The notes: generated by a model from the letters alone, not told the origin. Counted from the stretch's first letter, positions 34,860-47,514 are shown. The stretch: 64,000 bases of DNA from Rhizophagus irregularis (GCF_026210795.1 NC_089433.1:5605001-5669000), one strand, 5' to 3'. A program made the numbers and translations.

Positions 34860-36259
34860 TTAAGAAATTTGAAAAAACTCTTTAAATTCAGGATCTTGCT
34901 CTAATTTTTGCATGTGTTCAATAATTAAGCTTGTATAAGCTTGTATTCCATCATCATATTTAGTTCCAAGTAGGATAACTATTCCATCCAAATTTCTTCC
35001 TCTTCTCAAGCTAAATCTTAATGGAGTTCCATAACCAAAATCTAAATCATATAATGAAGATTTAGACCAATTGGTCAAGACAAGATCTTTACCACAATAG
35101 TAATTACAATTTAATTTAATTTCACTTTTATTTGGTTGTTGCTCAATCCAATCAATTGAGGATCTTATTTTTGAGTCATTTACTTTATCAATTGCTTTTC
35201 GTATTTGAAGTGCAAGATTTGGTTGAGATCCATTTATCAACTCAGAAACAAGCATTTTTGGAACCGTATTTCTAGGAAATATCAGGAATATAAATATCAA
35301 AATTTATCAGCGATTTAAGATAAGACATATCAGTTAACTTACAAGATACAATTACCAAAATAATTTGGTGGAAAGAATGGTTTGAGTCTTTTTCTTCCAT
35401 CACAAGGAAATGCACAAATAACTTCTGCATCTAAAGGAATTCCACGTGCTCTAGTTACCAATCTCCAAAGGTGAGCTACAAGTGCATCATTAGCTGAAAC
35501 CAAATTATGTTCACCAGAATAAACATTGCATAATTTTTTTAAATTATCTCTATTAATATGAAATAATTTTGTTATCATCGGTGGCATCGGTGGCATCGCT
35601 TGAGAAGCCTCAGTCGGAAGTTTAAACAGCTTGAATTCAGGATGCTCATGAGTTGGTGGGTTACCACTAGCCTTTAGTAAAGAACGGTCATGTACAGGAG
35701 GAATGATTGGTTCTTGACGAGCCTTACGTCCCCAATTATCTAAAAAACAAAATAATGAGATACCATCTGCAATTGTATGATGCATGACCGTTCCTAAAAC
35801 AACAGATCCATCAGCTAATGTGGTATGTTGTACCATAAGTAATGGCACATCCAAAGGAAGTGATATTAATCCATGAGTTACAGGTAAATCAGGTACAAGA
35901 TGATCTGGAATTGAAGAAGGCTGCCAATTTTTTTCTTCAAGTTGTTGAATTGTAATATCTGGGCTTTCGGCTATGATAAATGGAATACCTTGATCACAAC
36001 ATGCAATGCTTAATTTACCATCAATTTCTTTTTTTAAACGACCAGCCAATGGATAATAATCAGATAAAATATCTCCCAATGAATCACGTAGTTTACTAGG
36101 ATCCATAAAATCATTTTTGTTATCAACATTCTTGTAAAAATGATGAGCAAACATGTAAACCATTGGAAGTACTAAATCATGATTAGATAGAATTATTGGT
36201 GAATGTTGTGTTGGTTGAGTTGGCCTGACATTATAAGTTTCTTTAATACTAACAGTCAT
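34860..36259 (-). CDS. BAHD-type acyltransferase
   Basis: Two exons on the minus strand (36259-35343 and 35271-34860) join with no stop to 442 residues, the usual size for the transferase family (PF02458; BAHD and fungal trichothecene 3-O-acetyltransferase relatives). The catalytic HxxxD motif is HHTIADG (about residue 160) and the structural DFGWG motif is present as DFGYGTP near residue 385. YYPLAGRL near residue 70 is another family landmark. Such soluble enzymes transfer an acyl group from acyl-CoA to an alcohol or amine. The 72-nt intron is GTAAGT...TTTCCTAG and splits a Leu codon. The start is the ATG at 36259 (MTVSIKETYNVRP); the preceding codons lack another ATG. The substrate cannot be predicted. 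A P450 gene lies 3.5 kb away on the other strand. The gene looks intact. Confidence 0.9.
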
Positions 36260-36720
36260 TTTGAACAAAAATTTGCGGTAAAAAGAAACTATAATTTAGA
36301 ATAATTTTGTGAATTTATAAAGTTTACGCAGATTTTTCCCAAGCCAAATTAGGTATCGCTATCCACTGATTTTACCCAACTTGGATTTTCCCGAAATTAT
36401 TATTATGATCGGACATTTATCAATCTATAGTATAGTGGTGATCCGCTTTTCTTTTCGCAACCAACTCTTATCCTTTTTTATTTCTTTTCCCCTTACTTTT
36501 CATACCGAATTAGTTAAATTTTACTTGTGTGATATATCCCGATTTCAATCTCTATTTGCGAATAAGAGGAAGAAAAGGAGTTGCGTAAAAACGTGAAGCG
36601 GGTAATGGACGTTATTGTTGAATTATTAAAGGATAGGATAGATGTTGAGAAGGAACCAGCGATGAAAAGGCAACGGGTTCAGGGTACAGTATTTCGAAAA
36701 ACAGGAGGATTAATCGTGTA
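36260..36720. other. Upstream region of the acyltransferase
   Basis: Likely holds the acyltransferase promoter. No specific motif is convincing. The plus-strand open frame 36381-36596 has no recognisable content. Confidence 0.35.
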
Positions 36721-36894
36721 TACAGTCCCCGATTGATACTGATGTGATCATTTCCATTTTAATGTTAAAAATAAGCTATCCGAATTTAAGCTTTTTTTAA
36801 CTTTCACTAAAAAAAACTTTTTTTTTATCTTTTTTATTCCGAAAGTTTCTGAAGTTTCCTTTACTTCGGAAACATTTTTTTTTATCTTTTTTAT

Positions 36895-37960
36895 TAGGGA
36901 ATCGGCTCCAAAGTGGATAGCCGAATTCCAAGGTAAGTTTCGAAAATAATCTTCGAAACCTTTAAAAAAAACGTTTCTAACTTTTTTTTATTTCTTTTTT
37001 GTAGGAATCGGCTCCAAAGTGGATGGCCAAATTCCAAGGTAAGTTTCAAAAATAATCTTCAAAACCTTTAAAAAAAAACGTTTCTAATGTTTTTTTTTAT
37101 TTTTTTTTGTAGGAATCGCTCCGATGTGGATAGCCGAATTCCAAGGTAAGTTTCGAAACTAATTTTTGAAGCTTAAAGAAAAAACGGTTTTAACGTTTTT
37201 TTATTATGATTTTGTAGAAATCGGCCCAATAAGGAAGGAATCCGGTGAGTTTTCGAAGTTGGACTTCGAAAACTTTTAATAAAAACGTATACTAACATTT
37301 TTTATAATTGTTTTTGTCGGAAACCGGCTATAACGTAGATACCGGAAGTCTACTGAAGATAAGGAAACTGGCCCATCTTGGATACCAGAATTCCAGGTAA
37401 GTTTCCGAAGTTATTTTTTCGAAAACTTTAAAAAACGTATCTTAACTTTTTTTATGACTTTTGTAGGAAATCGGCTCCTAATATACCGAATTCCGTGGTA
37501 AGTTTCGAGATTTAATTCAGAAAACTTTAAACTAACGTTTCTAACGTTTTTTTTTATTTCACTTTTGTAGGAAATCGGCTCCGGCGTGGAATCCAGAATC
37601 CAAAGTGAGTTTCAAAAATAATTTCGAAACTTTTTTTTTTAAAAAAAAAACGGTTTTAACGTTTCTTTCATTTCTTTTTTATAGGAAACTGCTTCGGCAT
37701 GGATAATCAGCAGGTAAGTGTTAGGGGGTTTTTAAATTATTTTTAAGAAACGTTCTAACCATGATCACGTTATGTTGTAGTACAAATTAAGAAAAGTTCG
37801 AGCGAACTTTTCTTAACCATGATCACGTTAAGTTTCTTTCTTTAATTTTATAGGTTTCGGCTTCTTTAGGCGTGAGTAATCAGTAGATGAATGTTTATAG
37901 GGAAGTTTCGAAATTATCTATAAGAGACATTCTAACATTTCTTTCTTTAATTTTGTAGGT
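36895..37960 (+). repeat. Array of about ten intron-like hairpin units
   Basis: Micro-exons of about 34 nt (GAATCGGCTCCAAAGTGGAT plus AGCCGAATTCCAAG) are followed by GTAAGTTTCGAAA...TTTCGAAAC hairpins. A second AACGTTTCTAACGTT element and a T-rich stretch ending TTTTTTGTAG come next. The first three micro-exons are nearly identical; later ones diverge (AATCGGCCCAATAAGG..., AATCGGCTCCGGCGTGG...). The unit period is about 110 nt at first. Confidence 0.8.
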
Positions 37961-37964
37961 TTCG

Positions 37965-38398
37965 GCTTTTATGGGTGGATATGAGGTGGATCGGTGCAAA
38001 AAAAACTGCATAGGGATTTTTGGTGGATTTTGGCAGGGTTTTTTGTAGATTTTTAATAGGTTTTTTTTGGAGGGTTTTGGATGAGTTTTTTGGTAGGTTT
38101 TTGGGTTTTGGTGGGTTTAATTTGCTAATTTGTATCATTTTTTACAAAATATGATTTTAATAAAAATATTTCAAAATATTTCAAAATCTGTAATATCAAT
38201 TTGCTAAATCGTAATGTTGATTTTGTTAAATCGGAATTAATTCAGAATGTTGATTTGTAATGATTTAGTTCCGAATTTATATTCCGATTTGCTGCCAATC
38301 GGAACTTTTTAAATTCGGAACTTTTAACCCAAAATCGACCCAAAATCGACCTAAAATCGGACATCCGATTTCCAGCCGATTGCACCATTTTGACCGGT
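37965..38398. mobile_element. Probable right end of a DNA element (GACCGGTG terminus)
   Basis: After the array come short repeats (TTTTGG(T/C)(G/A)GG motifs to 38120, then TTCGGAAC, AAATCGG and AAAATCGACC motifs to 38370). The stretch ends TTTTGACCGGTG at 38398. The layout array, subterminal repeats, GACC(G/A)GTG matches the right end of the 1833-5841 element. No matching left end or target duplication was found, so the element is probably truncated. Confidence 0.45.
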
Positions 38399-38399
38399 G

Positions 38400-39797
38400 A
38401 AAACTATTTTTTTATTTTATTTTTTATTTTATTTAATTTTTGCTATCAAAGAAATGTTTTCACAACATTCTTATTAATATGGTTTCTAAAAAAGCAAAGT
38501 TTTTGTTAACATAACGTCATGAAATGCATTTATTATCAGCTAATTAGAATCTAACTGCAAGTTATCGATGTGAATTCGAAATCACATGCTGTGCTCTCAG
38601 ATACCAGTTCCAAAACTTTCGCAAAATCTGATTCAACAAAGTGTTACGTTATAAATACATACCAGTCAGCGGAAATGTCAGGTTTTTTTGGCTGACTTGT
38701 TTTTTGCTAATTAAAACATATTATAATCAATAAATAGTTCTAATATAACATGATTTTTTTTCTAGATAATATACTATGAACCTTAATAAACTTTTATTTT
38801 TTGAACTTTTCTCTATCTATTTTAATAATTTTTTTAATAATATAATAATTGTATAAAAAATTTCCATTACGCCAACTTTTTTCATTTTTTTTAGTTTCAA
38901 CCTCCAGATGCAACTTATTAATGGAGAATAAATATTATTTTAATTGCTCGAATATATGTAAAATTTTATGGAGAATCGAATTACTTAATACGACAAAGGC
39001 GGTTTCATTAATAAAATCTGGTGTTTTTAAAATTTCAGTTTTTCAAAAAGTTAACTAATAATAACTTTGTAAAAATTACATAATAAAGTATTAATTTATG
39101 GACATAAAAAGAATCTTAGATATAAATTATATATTATAGCAAAATAATATTAATTTGTCTAAATATATATATGTATTGATATTTACAAGCTTAGCAATTT
39201 TCATATATTAAATTAATTGTAAAGAGTTGCTATTAGTAAAAGTACTTCATTAATTATTTAATTTTAATAAAGGTTGAGTAAATAATATGAAAAATGGAAA
39301 ATAGCGGTAGTTTAATTCATAAATTCATCGATTATCCGTTAAACGCGAAAAACAATAGTACTGTACAGTACATAGCGCAATTAGCGCATGCACTGCGCAT
39401 GCCATGTGACACTACCGAATAATCAAAAATGATACATTTTTTTCAATAATCAAAAACGATACATTTTTTTTTCAACAATAGTTTGTACAACCCACTTCTT
39501 TAATCACCTCCTTAATAAAAAACGATATATTTGCGAAATTAACAGCCATCGGAAATGTCGCATCACTTGTCGATCATTAATTAAAATAATTTTCACCCCT
39601 TAGCTAAAAAGAGAAATTTCTAATACATTGCTTATACAAATTAAGGGAACTAATATAGTGTATTTTAAATTTTCTATGGGGTGCCGTAGGCATAATCAAG
39701 TGCATGATAATTTTGCATCCAGATTAGATAAAACCTTCCGAATTTTATAATTCGTAAATCTCGAAAGACAAAAATACCTTACTAAATTGGGCCTATA
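38400..39797. other. Intergenic upstream of the P450 gene
   Basis: AT-rich. It contains the palindrome GTACTGTACAGTAC (39358-39371), the repeated GCGCATGC(A) just after it, and two copies of AATCAAAAA(T/C)GATACATTTTTTT (about 39420-39470), probably MITE remnants. No gene is supported; the 38849-39058 frame has no context. Confidence 0.45.
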
Positions 39798-42119
39798 ATG
39801 TTTCATGTAACAAGTAATTATATAAATATACTGTCTGTACAGTACCTACAGCATGTACTTTTAAACAAAAAAATGTTTATATCAATATTTTTCGTTATTA
39901 TCTTGATTGTTGTTATTAATTTCATTCGTAAAATTAATAAAAAACCTGAAGGACTTGAGAGTATTCCAAATGTTTCTACATTAGAAATATTGTGGGCCAA
40001 TTTACAACAAAAGAACTATGATGAAATTGAGGATTTAATTCAAAGACGTTCAGGAGACCATGGAATTTATTTTGTAAATATCAATGTCACCCATTTTTAT
40101 CTTAATTTCTCTTATTTATTAAAAAATATATATTTATTTACTTTTATAGAGTTACTTCGGCTCAGTAAGTATCGCAAGCCCTGAATATGCTAAAATTTTA
40201 TTGACTGAATCAGGTAATTTGTTTTTTTAATGTGCGGTACAGTTAAAACATAACAAAACGTTCCCTTAAATAATTAAAATTATTTATTAGAGGATGATGC
40301 TACCAAATTCGAACCAGATCCTGGTAGTTTTTTAGATAAATTTTTCGGGTCTGGATTACCATTTGCTAATGGAGATGTATGTAATCTCGACTTCGATTTT
40401 TATAAGCATTATTCGCGTTAATGCCGTTATTCCCTAAGTAGAATCGTTAATACTTAAAGTAATATTGACTATTTTATAGAAATGGAGAACTCATAGGAAT
40501 TTAGCGAATTCTGCATTCAATATTGCCTTATCTCCAGAAATTGTTGGTGAAACTACGATGGACCTTTTTGCTTTCATGAAACCAAAATTAAATCGACCAA
40601 TTGATGTATACGAAACTATGCAACGTGTTACAATTGAAGCATTGGGAAAATTGGGCTTTGGACATAAGTTTGGAGTAAGAGTTGGAAGATATATATATTT
40701 CTTTAGTACTAATTATTACAATCTAAAAAAGATTATATTTTAGTGTTTAGAATCCGAAGGAGTTTCTCATCTTATAAGTTCTTATAAATATGTTGTTTCA
40801 ATTGTTGGATCTCCTCTCTATCGTATGGTTCCATGGGTAGATAAATTGCCTTTAAAATCTAACAAAAAATACTTGGATGCACTCAAAGAATTTGATGGAT
40901 TCATTTATGATGTTATAGAAGCAAGGAGAAATGAGATTAAGAAAAATTCTTATAATGGTCGTGATTTATTAACGAGCATGTTAAAACTTACTGAACAAGA
41001 AGAAATTAATACCGATATAAAACAATTAAGGGATGAGTTGGCGAGCATTTTTGCTGCAGGACATGATAGTAAGTTTAAAATTGTGCGTTGTAGTACGTAC
41101 ATATTAGATTAAATTAGGACATAAATTTCTGGGGACAGAAAATTTATTTATGAATTACAAAGATCTTTATTTAAAATTTCAAAAAAATTTTTTTTTAGGC
41201 ACTTCAATAGCATTGAGTGTTTCGCTTTATTTTCTTGCAAAATATCCAGTAAGTGGTAAATTTTTGTGGTTGATTTTTCAAAATTTACATCTTTTCATTA
41301 ATTTGTTTGTAATTCAAAATAAATAGGAAATGCAAGAAAAAGCACGAGCAGAAGTAATTAATATTCTTGGTAACGAACCAATTATACCAAATTCAGATCA
41401 ATTAAAGGTACTATTAAGCCATTACTATAATTTATTAATTTTCACATTTTACAATTTTACTGTATTTTACTCATATATATTATGTGTACTGTATATAACT
41501 ATATATATTAGGAATTGAAATATGTCAATGCAATTATTAAAGAATCTTTACGAGCTTATCCACCGGCACCAATAATAACTGCTAGAAGATTAAATAAGCC
41601 AGTTAAGCTTGGCCCCTATACTCTACCAACAAATACTATATGTATGGTAAATGCTTGGCAAATTCATCATAATCCAAAATATTGGAAAAATCCTAATCAA
41701 TACGACCCTGAAAGATTTTTAAGTAGCGAGAAAAGACACGCATATTCTTGGGTTACTTTTTCTTCTGGTCCAAGAAATTGGTATATACAGCATGTACTTC
41801 TTTTTACAAATATAAAATAATTTTACCACATTTTAAAATTAAATTTTTTCTTAAAAACATATAGTGTCGGACAAAATTTATCTTTAATGGAACAAAGAAT
41901 TATTCTTTCAATGATCCGTGAGTAAAATATATTTAAATTGCTTAATTTATTTATAGTTGAACCAAATAAGTAATTTATATCATTCCTTTTAAAGTGCTCA
42001 AATATAAATGGACTCTCCCTGAAAATAGCATTAATAAGGACAAATTATTATTAAACGCTCAGTTCTTACTAACCCCCCGCGATCTAAAACTTGTATTTAC
42101 CGAAAGAATTAACAAATAA
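39798..42119 (+). CDS. Cytochrome P450 monooxygenase
   Basis: Ten exons (39798-40073, 40150-40213, 40291-40376, 40480-40674, 40744-41068, 41199-41248, 41327-41407, 41512-41780, 41865-41917, 41995-42119) join in frame to 507 residues. The ATG at 39873 gives 482 residues and a better membrane anchor (MFISIFFVIILIVVINFI then a Pro-rich KKPEGLESIP), so it is the likelier start. Landmarks: I-helix AAGHDSTS, K-helix KESLR (ExxR), a PERF motif (YDPERFL) and the heme loop FSSGPRNCVGQNLS, whose Cys codon is split by an intron. These fit a microsomal fungal P450 that oxidises a small hydrophobic substrate with electrons from P450 reductase; the subfamily is not determined. All motifs are intact, so the gene is probably functional. 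The acyltransferase 3.5 kb upstream on the other strand may share a pathway, which is inference. Confidence 0.93.
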
Positions 42120-42740
42120 GATATTGGAATTATTTTGAAAATTAAAAATATTAGGAATGATTTATAAATACATTATACAGTATATATGATGATAATTAAT
42201 GCCCTATGAAAAAATTCTGTGTGATTTCTGTTGAAAAATCATCCAATTAAATTTACTACGATTTTAATACGATTTTCACTATAATTTCACTATGATCTCT
42301 GCACATTTGATCATAAAATAAAATGTGCTAAAAATTGCAATAAAATCACATCATTGTATGGTAATTCATAAATTTTTAAAGTGAAATTATAAAATTTTTA
42401 TTAGTTTAAAATATAAAAATATACAAAATACTTCATAAGTTACATTTATTAGTAATGAAAGAAAGTAAATTAGTAATGATACCCAGTAAAAATGTATTTG
42501 CATAAATTTGTACCAAATTTGTGCATCATATAAAGGATGAGCCCGTTTGGAACAAAATTTGATTGGATTGCTTAATAATTTTTTGAGATCGATTTTTCTT
42601 AAATATGAAAATTTCCCCTTTTAATCAAAATATATTCATTTCTAGGTGTAATTTAGCAAAATAATCAACTTTATTAGGTTATGAAGATATATAAAGCTCA
42701 TGTTAGACCATATAATATGAAAATTTTCGATTTTAACTAA
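42120..42740. other. Downstream of the P450 gene
   Basis: AT-rich with no gene seen. Short repeats ACTA(C/T)GATTTTAATACGATTTTCAC-like lie near 42255-42300. Confidence 0.4.
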
Positions 42741-42744
42741 ATTT

Positions 42745-43220
42745 GGCCAACATTATAAATTCGGCCAGAATCAAGATAATTTTGGCCCACCCATTCAAAA
42801 TCCCATATCCGATCCCATCCCATCCCATTCCAAATCCCAAATCCCATACCCATTCCAATCCCAAACCAGTCCCAATCCCATCCCATCCCAAATCCCAAAT
42901 CCCATTCCAAATCTCATTTAAAATATTTATAGATTGTGTAATTTTTTTAATATAAAACTTTATTTAAATAATGTAATTCTAATGTTTTAGCTATTTTCTT
43001 TTGAATTGTTAAAAAATTTTTGCTTTTTTATTACTTTATTTAAAATTAAATAATGGTTTAATTTTCTCCTACCGGCCAAAATTAAATAATTGGCATGGGA
43101 ATTTCCTTTTTGGAATCATGTGTAATAAAAAAATAAATTTTCCTTTTTGGAAATTTGTGTAACATCACATTAGTGTTACAATCCGGATGAATCCTACTTG
43201 CCACCTATATTAATATGGGA
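42745..43220. mobile_element. Fragment related to the CCCAT/GGGAT foldback element
   Basis: It has CCCATCCCAT-type repeats (42790-42920), TTTCCTTTTTGGAA blocks twice (43105, 43142), GTGTAACATCACATTAGTG and an end TACTTGCCACCTATATTAAT at about 43196-43215. The last matches the terminus of the 27644-29412 element. No target duplication is visible, so it is a remnant. Confidence 0.6.
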
Positions 43221-43299
43221 TATGGATGTTGAAAAAAACTCTCTCCCCTTTCTGTTTTTTTTACTATAAATCTGCAGTAGACACTTATTTTCACACACT

Positions 43300-43372
43300 G
43301 TTTTAAAGAGGAACTAGGACCACGGGGTGGCCTTAACGGAAAGTCCTCCTCTTATAACCCTCAGTTATTTAG
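43300..43372 (+). other. Stem-loop just upstream of an ORF
   Basis: AAGAGGA (43305) pairs with TCCTCTT (about 43345), with an inner hairpin around GACCACGGGGTGGCC. It lies directly before the ATG at 43376 in a stretch markedly richer in G+C than its surroundings. It may be a leader structure of the replicon-like block. Confidence 0.35.
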
Positions 43373-43375
43373 TCC

Positions 43376-43756
43376 TTGAGAGAGATGCAGGTCGAAATAC
43401 AACCTGCTTTCCTTAAGGCTGAACCACGCAGTTCAGCTAACGTTTTTTCTCTTTCGACACCTCAAAAAAAATTAAAAAATTCTTTTCTCATTTCTTTCAA
43501 AAAATTTCACGTGACCTGTCCTAATCGAGCAGGCAGTAACAAGATTTATGAGATCAACCGATTAAAAAGTTTCTTTTTTGAGTTTGCAGATCAACCGCAA
43601 AGCACCAATGATATTCACCTCAAGATTTACACAAATGATTACCACATAAAATCAACCCCGATTAGCTATAACTCCATGAGCCTTTTACCTAACATCAAAC
43701 TCCAAGTGAGCACAATGCTGACTCATTTTTTTTCTCATCAATATGTTATTTTCTGA
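43376..43756 (+). CDS. Hypothetical protein 1 of the replicon-like block
   Basis: A 126-codon frame with ordinary amino-acid composition and less A/T-biased codon use than the flanking DNA. It ends in TGA; if that TGA were read through, the frame would continue 12 more residues to TAG. A second ATG three codons in is equally likely as start. No family is recognised. It is separated from the rest of the block (47.5-51.4 kb) only by a later insertion of a hAT-like element. Confidence 0.5.
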   Translation: MREMQVEIQPAFLKAEPRSSANVFSLSTPQKKLKNSFLISFKKFHVTCPNRAGSNKIYEINRLKSFFFEFADQPQSTNDIHLKIYTNDYHIKSTPISYNSMSLLPNIKLQVSTMLTHFFSHQYVIF

Positions 43757-43864
43757 CGCATAAACAAAATATTTTCAACTTATCCGGTCAAAATTACTGG
43801 ATAGAATTGATATGATAAAATCTCGTGGTAACAATACACAACGCTGAAATACCTCTACAAAAAC

Positions 43865-46800
43865 TAGTGTTCCGAACGGATCGAATCAGATCGGATTTGA
43901 GATGAATCCAATCTGATCCAAATTCGGATCAAAAAAAGTTGGATTTGATCCGATCCGAATTCAGATCAAAAATAATTGGATCCGATCCAATCTGAATCCG
44001 AAATGAGCTTGATTCGATTCGGTCTAAATCCAATTCAGATAAAACCGATCCAGTCCGAATCCAATCTGAATCAGAAGTTAAAAAACATTTTGCAACATTT
44101 TTTTAAAGATTTATTTAATAAAAAACGTTGCGAAACATTTTTTATTTCAATTTAAACGAAAAAAAACTGGTGTGAAATGGTTTTTTAACGAATTTAATAA
44201 AAACTGTTGCAAAACGGTTTTTTAACGAATTTAATAAAAACTGTTGCGAAATGGTTTATTTAACTAAAAAAACCGTTTCGCAACAGTTTTTTTAACGATT
44301 TTAATATAAACTGTTGCGAAATGGTTTATTTAATTAAAAAGAACCATTTTGCAACAGTTTTTTTAATTGTTTTAATATAAACTGTTGCAAAACGGTTTAT
44401 TTAACTAAAAAAACCGTTTTGCAATGGTTTTTTTAACGATTTTAATATAAACCGTTGTGAAACGGTTTATTTAACTAAAAAGAACTGTTTCGCAACGGTT
44501 CTTTTAATTGTTTTAATATAAACCATATGTGCCAATTTTTGGAATTAGTCTAAATTAAGATTTTTATAAAAATTTAATATTTTAGTAAGATTAACATTAC
44601 ACAAATCTAAATTAAATATGTGTTACATATTTACGTAACTCATATTTAATAAAAAATAAAAAAATTTTTTTAATCAATATTCAAAAATAACGGTAATAAC
44701 CACTTCTTTTTTCCCATCACTGCCCATCACTTTTCCATCATTTTTCTATTCACTTTTATTAAATATGACAAAAAAGTTTATAAGCAAATATAGCAGTTAT
44801 TTTTAAGTGGTAAGTAAAAGAAAAAACTTAATATTTTATATACATAGATAAGACATATTTTTTCATAATTTTTAGCTTTAATTTATTGTTTTTTCTTTGT
44901 AAAAAATACATGCAAATAAAAAATAATTATGATGTAAAATAGTTGTAAAATGAATAATAAGATATTCTTTTTTTTCAAAATAACTAATTATATATTTGTT
45001 TTTTATCTTTTAAAATTATTTTATTAGATTTATTCTACTAAAATCCTTAAATGGCAAATAAAATCTTTTAAATAAAGTAAAAGAATTTGGGATTCTCTTA
45101 TGAAAGCATTTTTTGGTAAGAAATAAAATTTTCAGATCGGACTTTATGCAGGTGACAAAATCGTGCATTATTATTCCTGGAGATATGCTAACGTCATCAT
45201 TTTACATTCATTTGAAAGCTGAGAATTTGCTCTATCGTAAGAATCAAAGATCAGGAAAATTGGATCACTGGATGAGGCGTAATTAACGATCAAAGTCAAA
45301 TCAAATTTAAAAATTAAAAATAAATATATTAGACGTAATTATTCACAATCCAGTGATTCAATTCATTCGATTTTAGGCTTATTAGATAGACCTCAATTTT
45401 CTCTTTCAAATGAATATAATTTCATTCGTGTAGCTTGCATCTACAGGTATTTAATAAATTTTTTTATATCAGATTTTATCAAACTTATAAAATTTTATAT
45501 TAATAATATAATTGATGATTCCTAAACATCTACATATATTAAACGAATTATTTTAAATTTATTTTAAAGATAAAAGTTGGCATCACCTTAGGGAGCAAAG
45601 TTCATTCAAATTGAATCACTACATGTGAAGTAATTAATGATCAAATTTAGATAAAATTCAATAAATATACTGAACGTGATTACTGAACAACTAGTGATTC
45701 AATTCACTTGATTTTAGATTCATTAGATAGATCTCGATTTTCTCTTTCAAATGAATGTAAATTTATTTGTATAGCTTATTTCTACGAAGAATTATCAATG
45801 ATTTTGTCATGAGAGTTATATTTGATCTTTTAAATTTTAATGATATCTTATATTAAAAAAAAATTAAAAATTATATAATTAATTAGTTTTTTTTGCATTA
45901 CCTAGTATAAATTTATTATTCTTATATAAATGATAATTTATATTTGCTTTAATAAAATTATTTTTGTGTAAAAAATTAGATTCCAAGGATCGGCCCATAT
46001 GCTGTTGCGAAACGGTTTATTTAATTAAAAAAAACCGTTTTGCAACGGTTTTTTAAAATATTTTAATGTAAACCGTTGCGAAACAGTTTATTTAACTAAA
46101 AAAAACGTTTCGCAACAGTTCTTTTAATTGTTTCAATATAAACCGTTGCGAAATGGTTTATTTAATTAAAAAGAACCATTTTACAACGGTTTATTTAATT
46201 AAAAAGAACCATTTCGCAATTGTTTATTTAATTAAAAAGAACCATTTCGCAACGGTTTATTTAATTAAAAGAACCGTTTCGCAATGGTTTATTTAATTAA
46301 AAAGAACCGTTTCGCAATGGTTTATTTAATTAAAAAGAACCACTTCGCAACGGTTTATTTAATTAAAAAGAACCATTTCGCAACGGTTTATTTAATTAAA
46401 AAGAACCATTTCGCAACAGTTTATTTAATTAAAAAGAACCATTTCGCAACAGTTTATTTAATTAAAAAGAACCATTTCGCAACAGTTTATTTAATTAAAA
46501 AGAACCGTTTCGCAACATTTTATTTAATTAAAAAGAACCATTTCGCAACGGTTTTTTAAAATATTTTAATGTAAACCATTGCGAAACGGTTTATTTAATT
46601 AAAAAGAACTGTTTCGCAATGTTTTTTTAATGATTTTAATGTAAACTGTTGCGAAATGGTTTATTTAACTAAAAAAACCATTTCGCAATGGTTTTTTTAA
46701 TGATTTTAATATAAACCGTTGCGAAATGGTTTATTTAACTAAAAAGAACTGTTTCGCAACGGTTTTTTAAATTGTTTTAGTATAAACCGTTGCGAAATGG

Positions 46801-47379
46801 TTTATTTAACTAAAAAGAACCGTTGCGCAACGGTTTTTAAATTGTTTTAATATAAACCGTTGCGAAACGGTTTATTTAATTAAAAAGAACCGTTTCGCAA
46901 CAGTTTATTTAATTAAAAAGAACCATTTCGCAACAGTTTATTTAATTAAAAAGAACCGTTTCACAACGGTTTTTTAAAATATTTTAATATAAACTGTTGC
47001 GAAACAGTTTATTTAACTAAAAAAACCCGTTGCGCAACAGTTTTTTAAATTATTTTAATATAAACTGTTGCGAAATGGTTTATTTAACTAAAAATAACCA
47101 TTTCACAACGGTTTTTTATTGTCTTAATAAAAAATGTTGCGCAAAACATTTTTTATTTTCTAAGATTTGGATCTGATTTAGATCTGATCTGAATCCGTTC
47201 GAATCTGATTCGATCCGATCCGATTTGAATGAATAACTGATCTGATCCGATTCGATCTGAAACAGATCAAATTTTTTTGATTCAGATCGGATCACAGATC
47301 ATAAAAAGCTAATCCGATCCAATCCGTTTCAGATCAGATCCACGGATACGAATCAGATCAGATTTTTTTTGGAACACTA
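43865..47379. mobile_element. 3.5 kb hAT-like element carrying a satellite
   Basis: Inverted ends TAGTGTTCC and GGAACACTA are flanked by an exact 8-bp duplication ACAAAAAC (43857-43864, 47380-47387), as in hAT elements (TAGNG ends). Degenerate GATCCGATCCGAATC repeats line both ends (43875-44075, 47160-47370). The interior is two satellite blocks (44100-44520 and 46010-47150) around unique AT-rich DNA (44520-46010) with no gene. No transposase is present. The 46284-46559 open frame is just the satellite read in one frame. Confidence 0.88.
44100..47150. repeat. Palindromic satellite built on AACCGTTGCGAAACGGTT
   Basis: Tens of tandem units of about 35-85 bp alternate AACCGTTGCGAAACGGTT, or its variants, with TTATTTAA(T/C)TAAAAA(A/G)AACC. 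Two blocks flank 44520-46010. In the second block a simpler 35-bp repeat (GGTTTATTTAATTAAAAAG plus AACCATTTCGCAAC) is amplified about ten times (46170-46540). Variants keep pairing, for example AACTGTTGCG...CGCAACAGTT. Confidence 0.9.
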
Positions 47380-47514
47380 ACAAAAACATTTTTTAATTTT
47401 TCATACAAACGTTATCATTTTTACTTTGGGATTTATGTCTCGTGTAATCATATCACCTGACAAAATCTTTCTAATCAAATTCATTCTACGTGCGCCGTTC
47501 CTACACCATTTATC

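Noticed and set aside
36340-36400. CACTGATTTTACCC as the left end of the 36.9-38.4 kb element
   Set aside because: It does not match the right terminus beyond four bases and there is no target duplication.
43210-43360. Homology between the region before 43376 and the reverse complement of 20580-20760 (missing left end of the helicase element)
   Set aside because: Only short scattered words match and no CACAGGTCGA terminus is visible. It is not strong enough to call.
46284-46559. 91-codon repetitive frame in the satellite
   Set aside because: It is the 35-bp satellite unit translated; neighbouring units break the frame.
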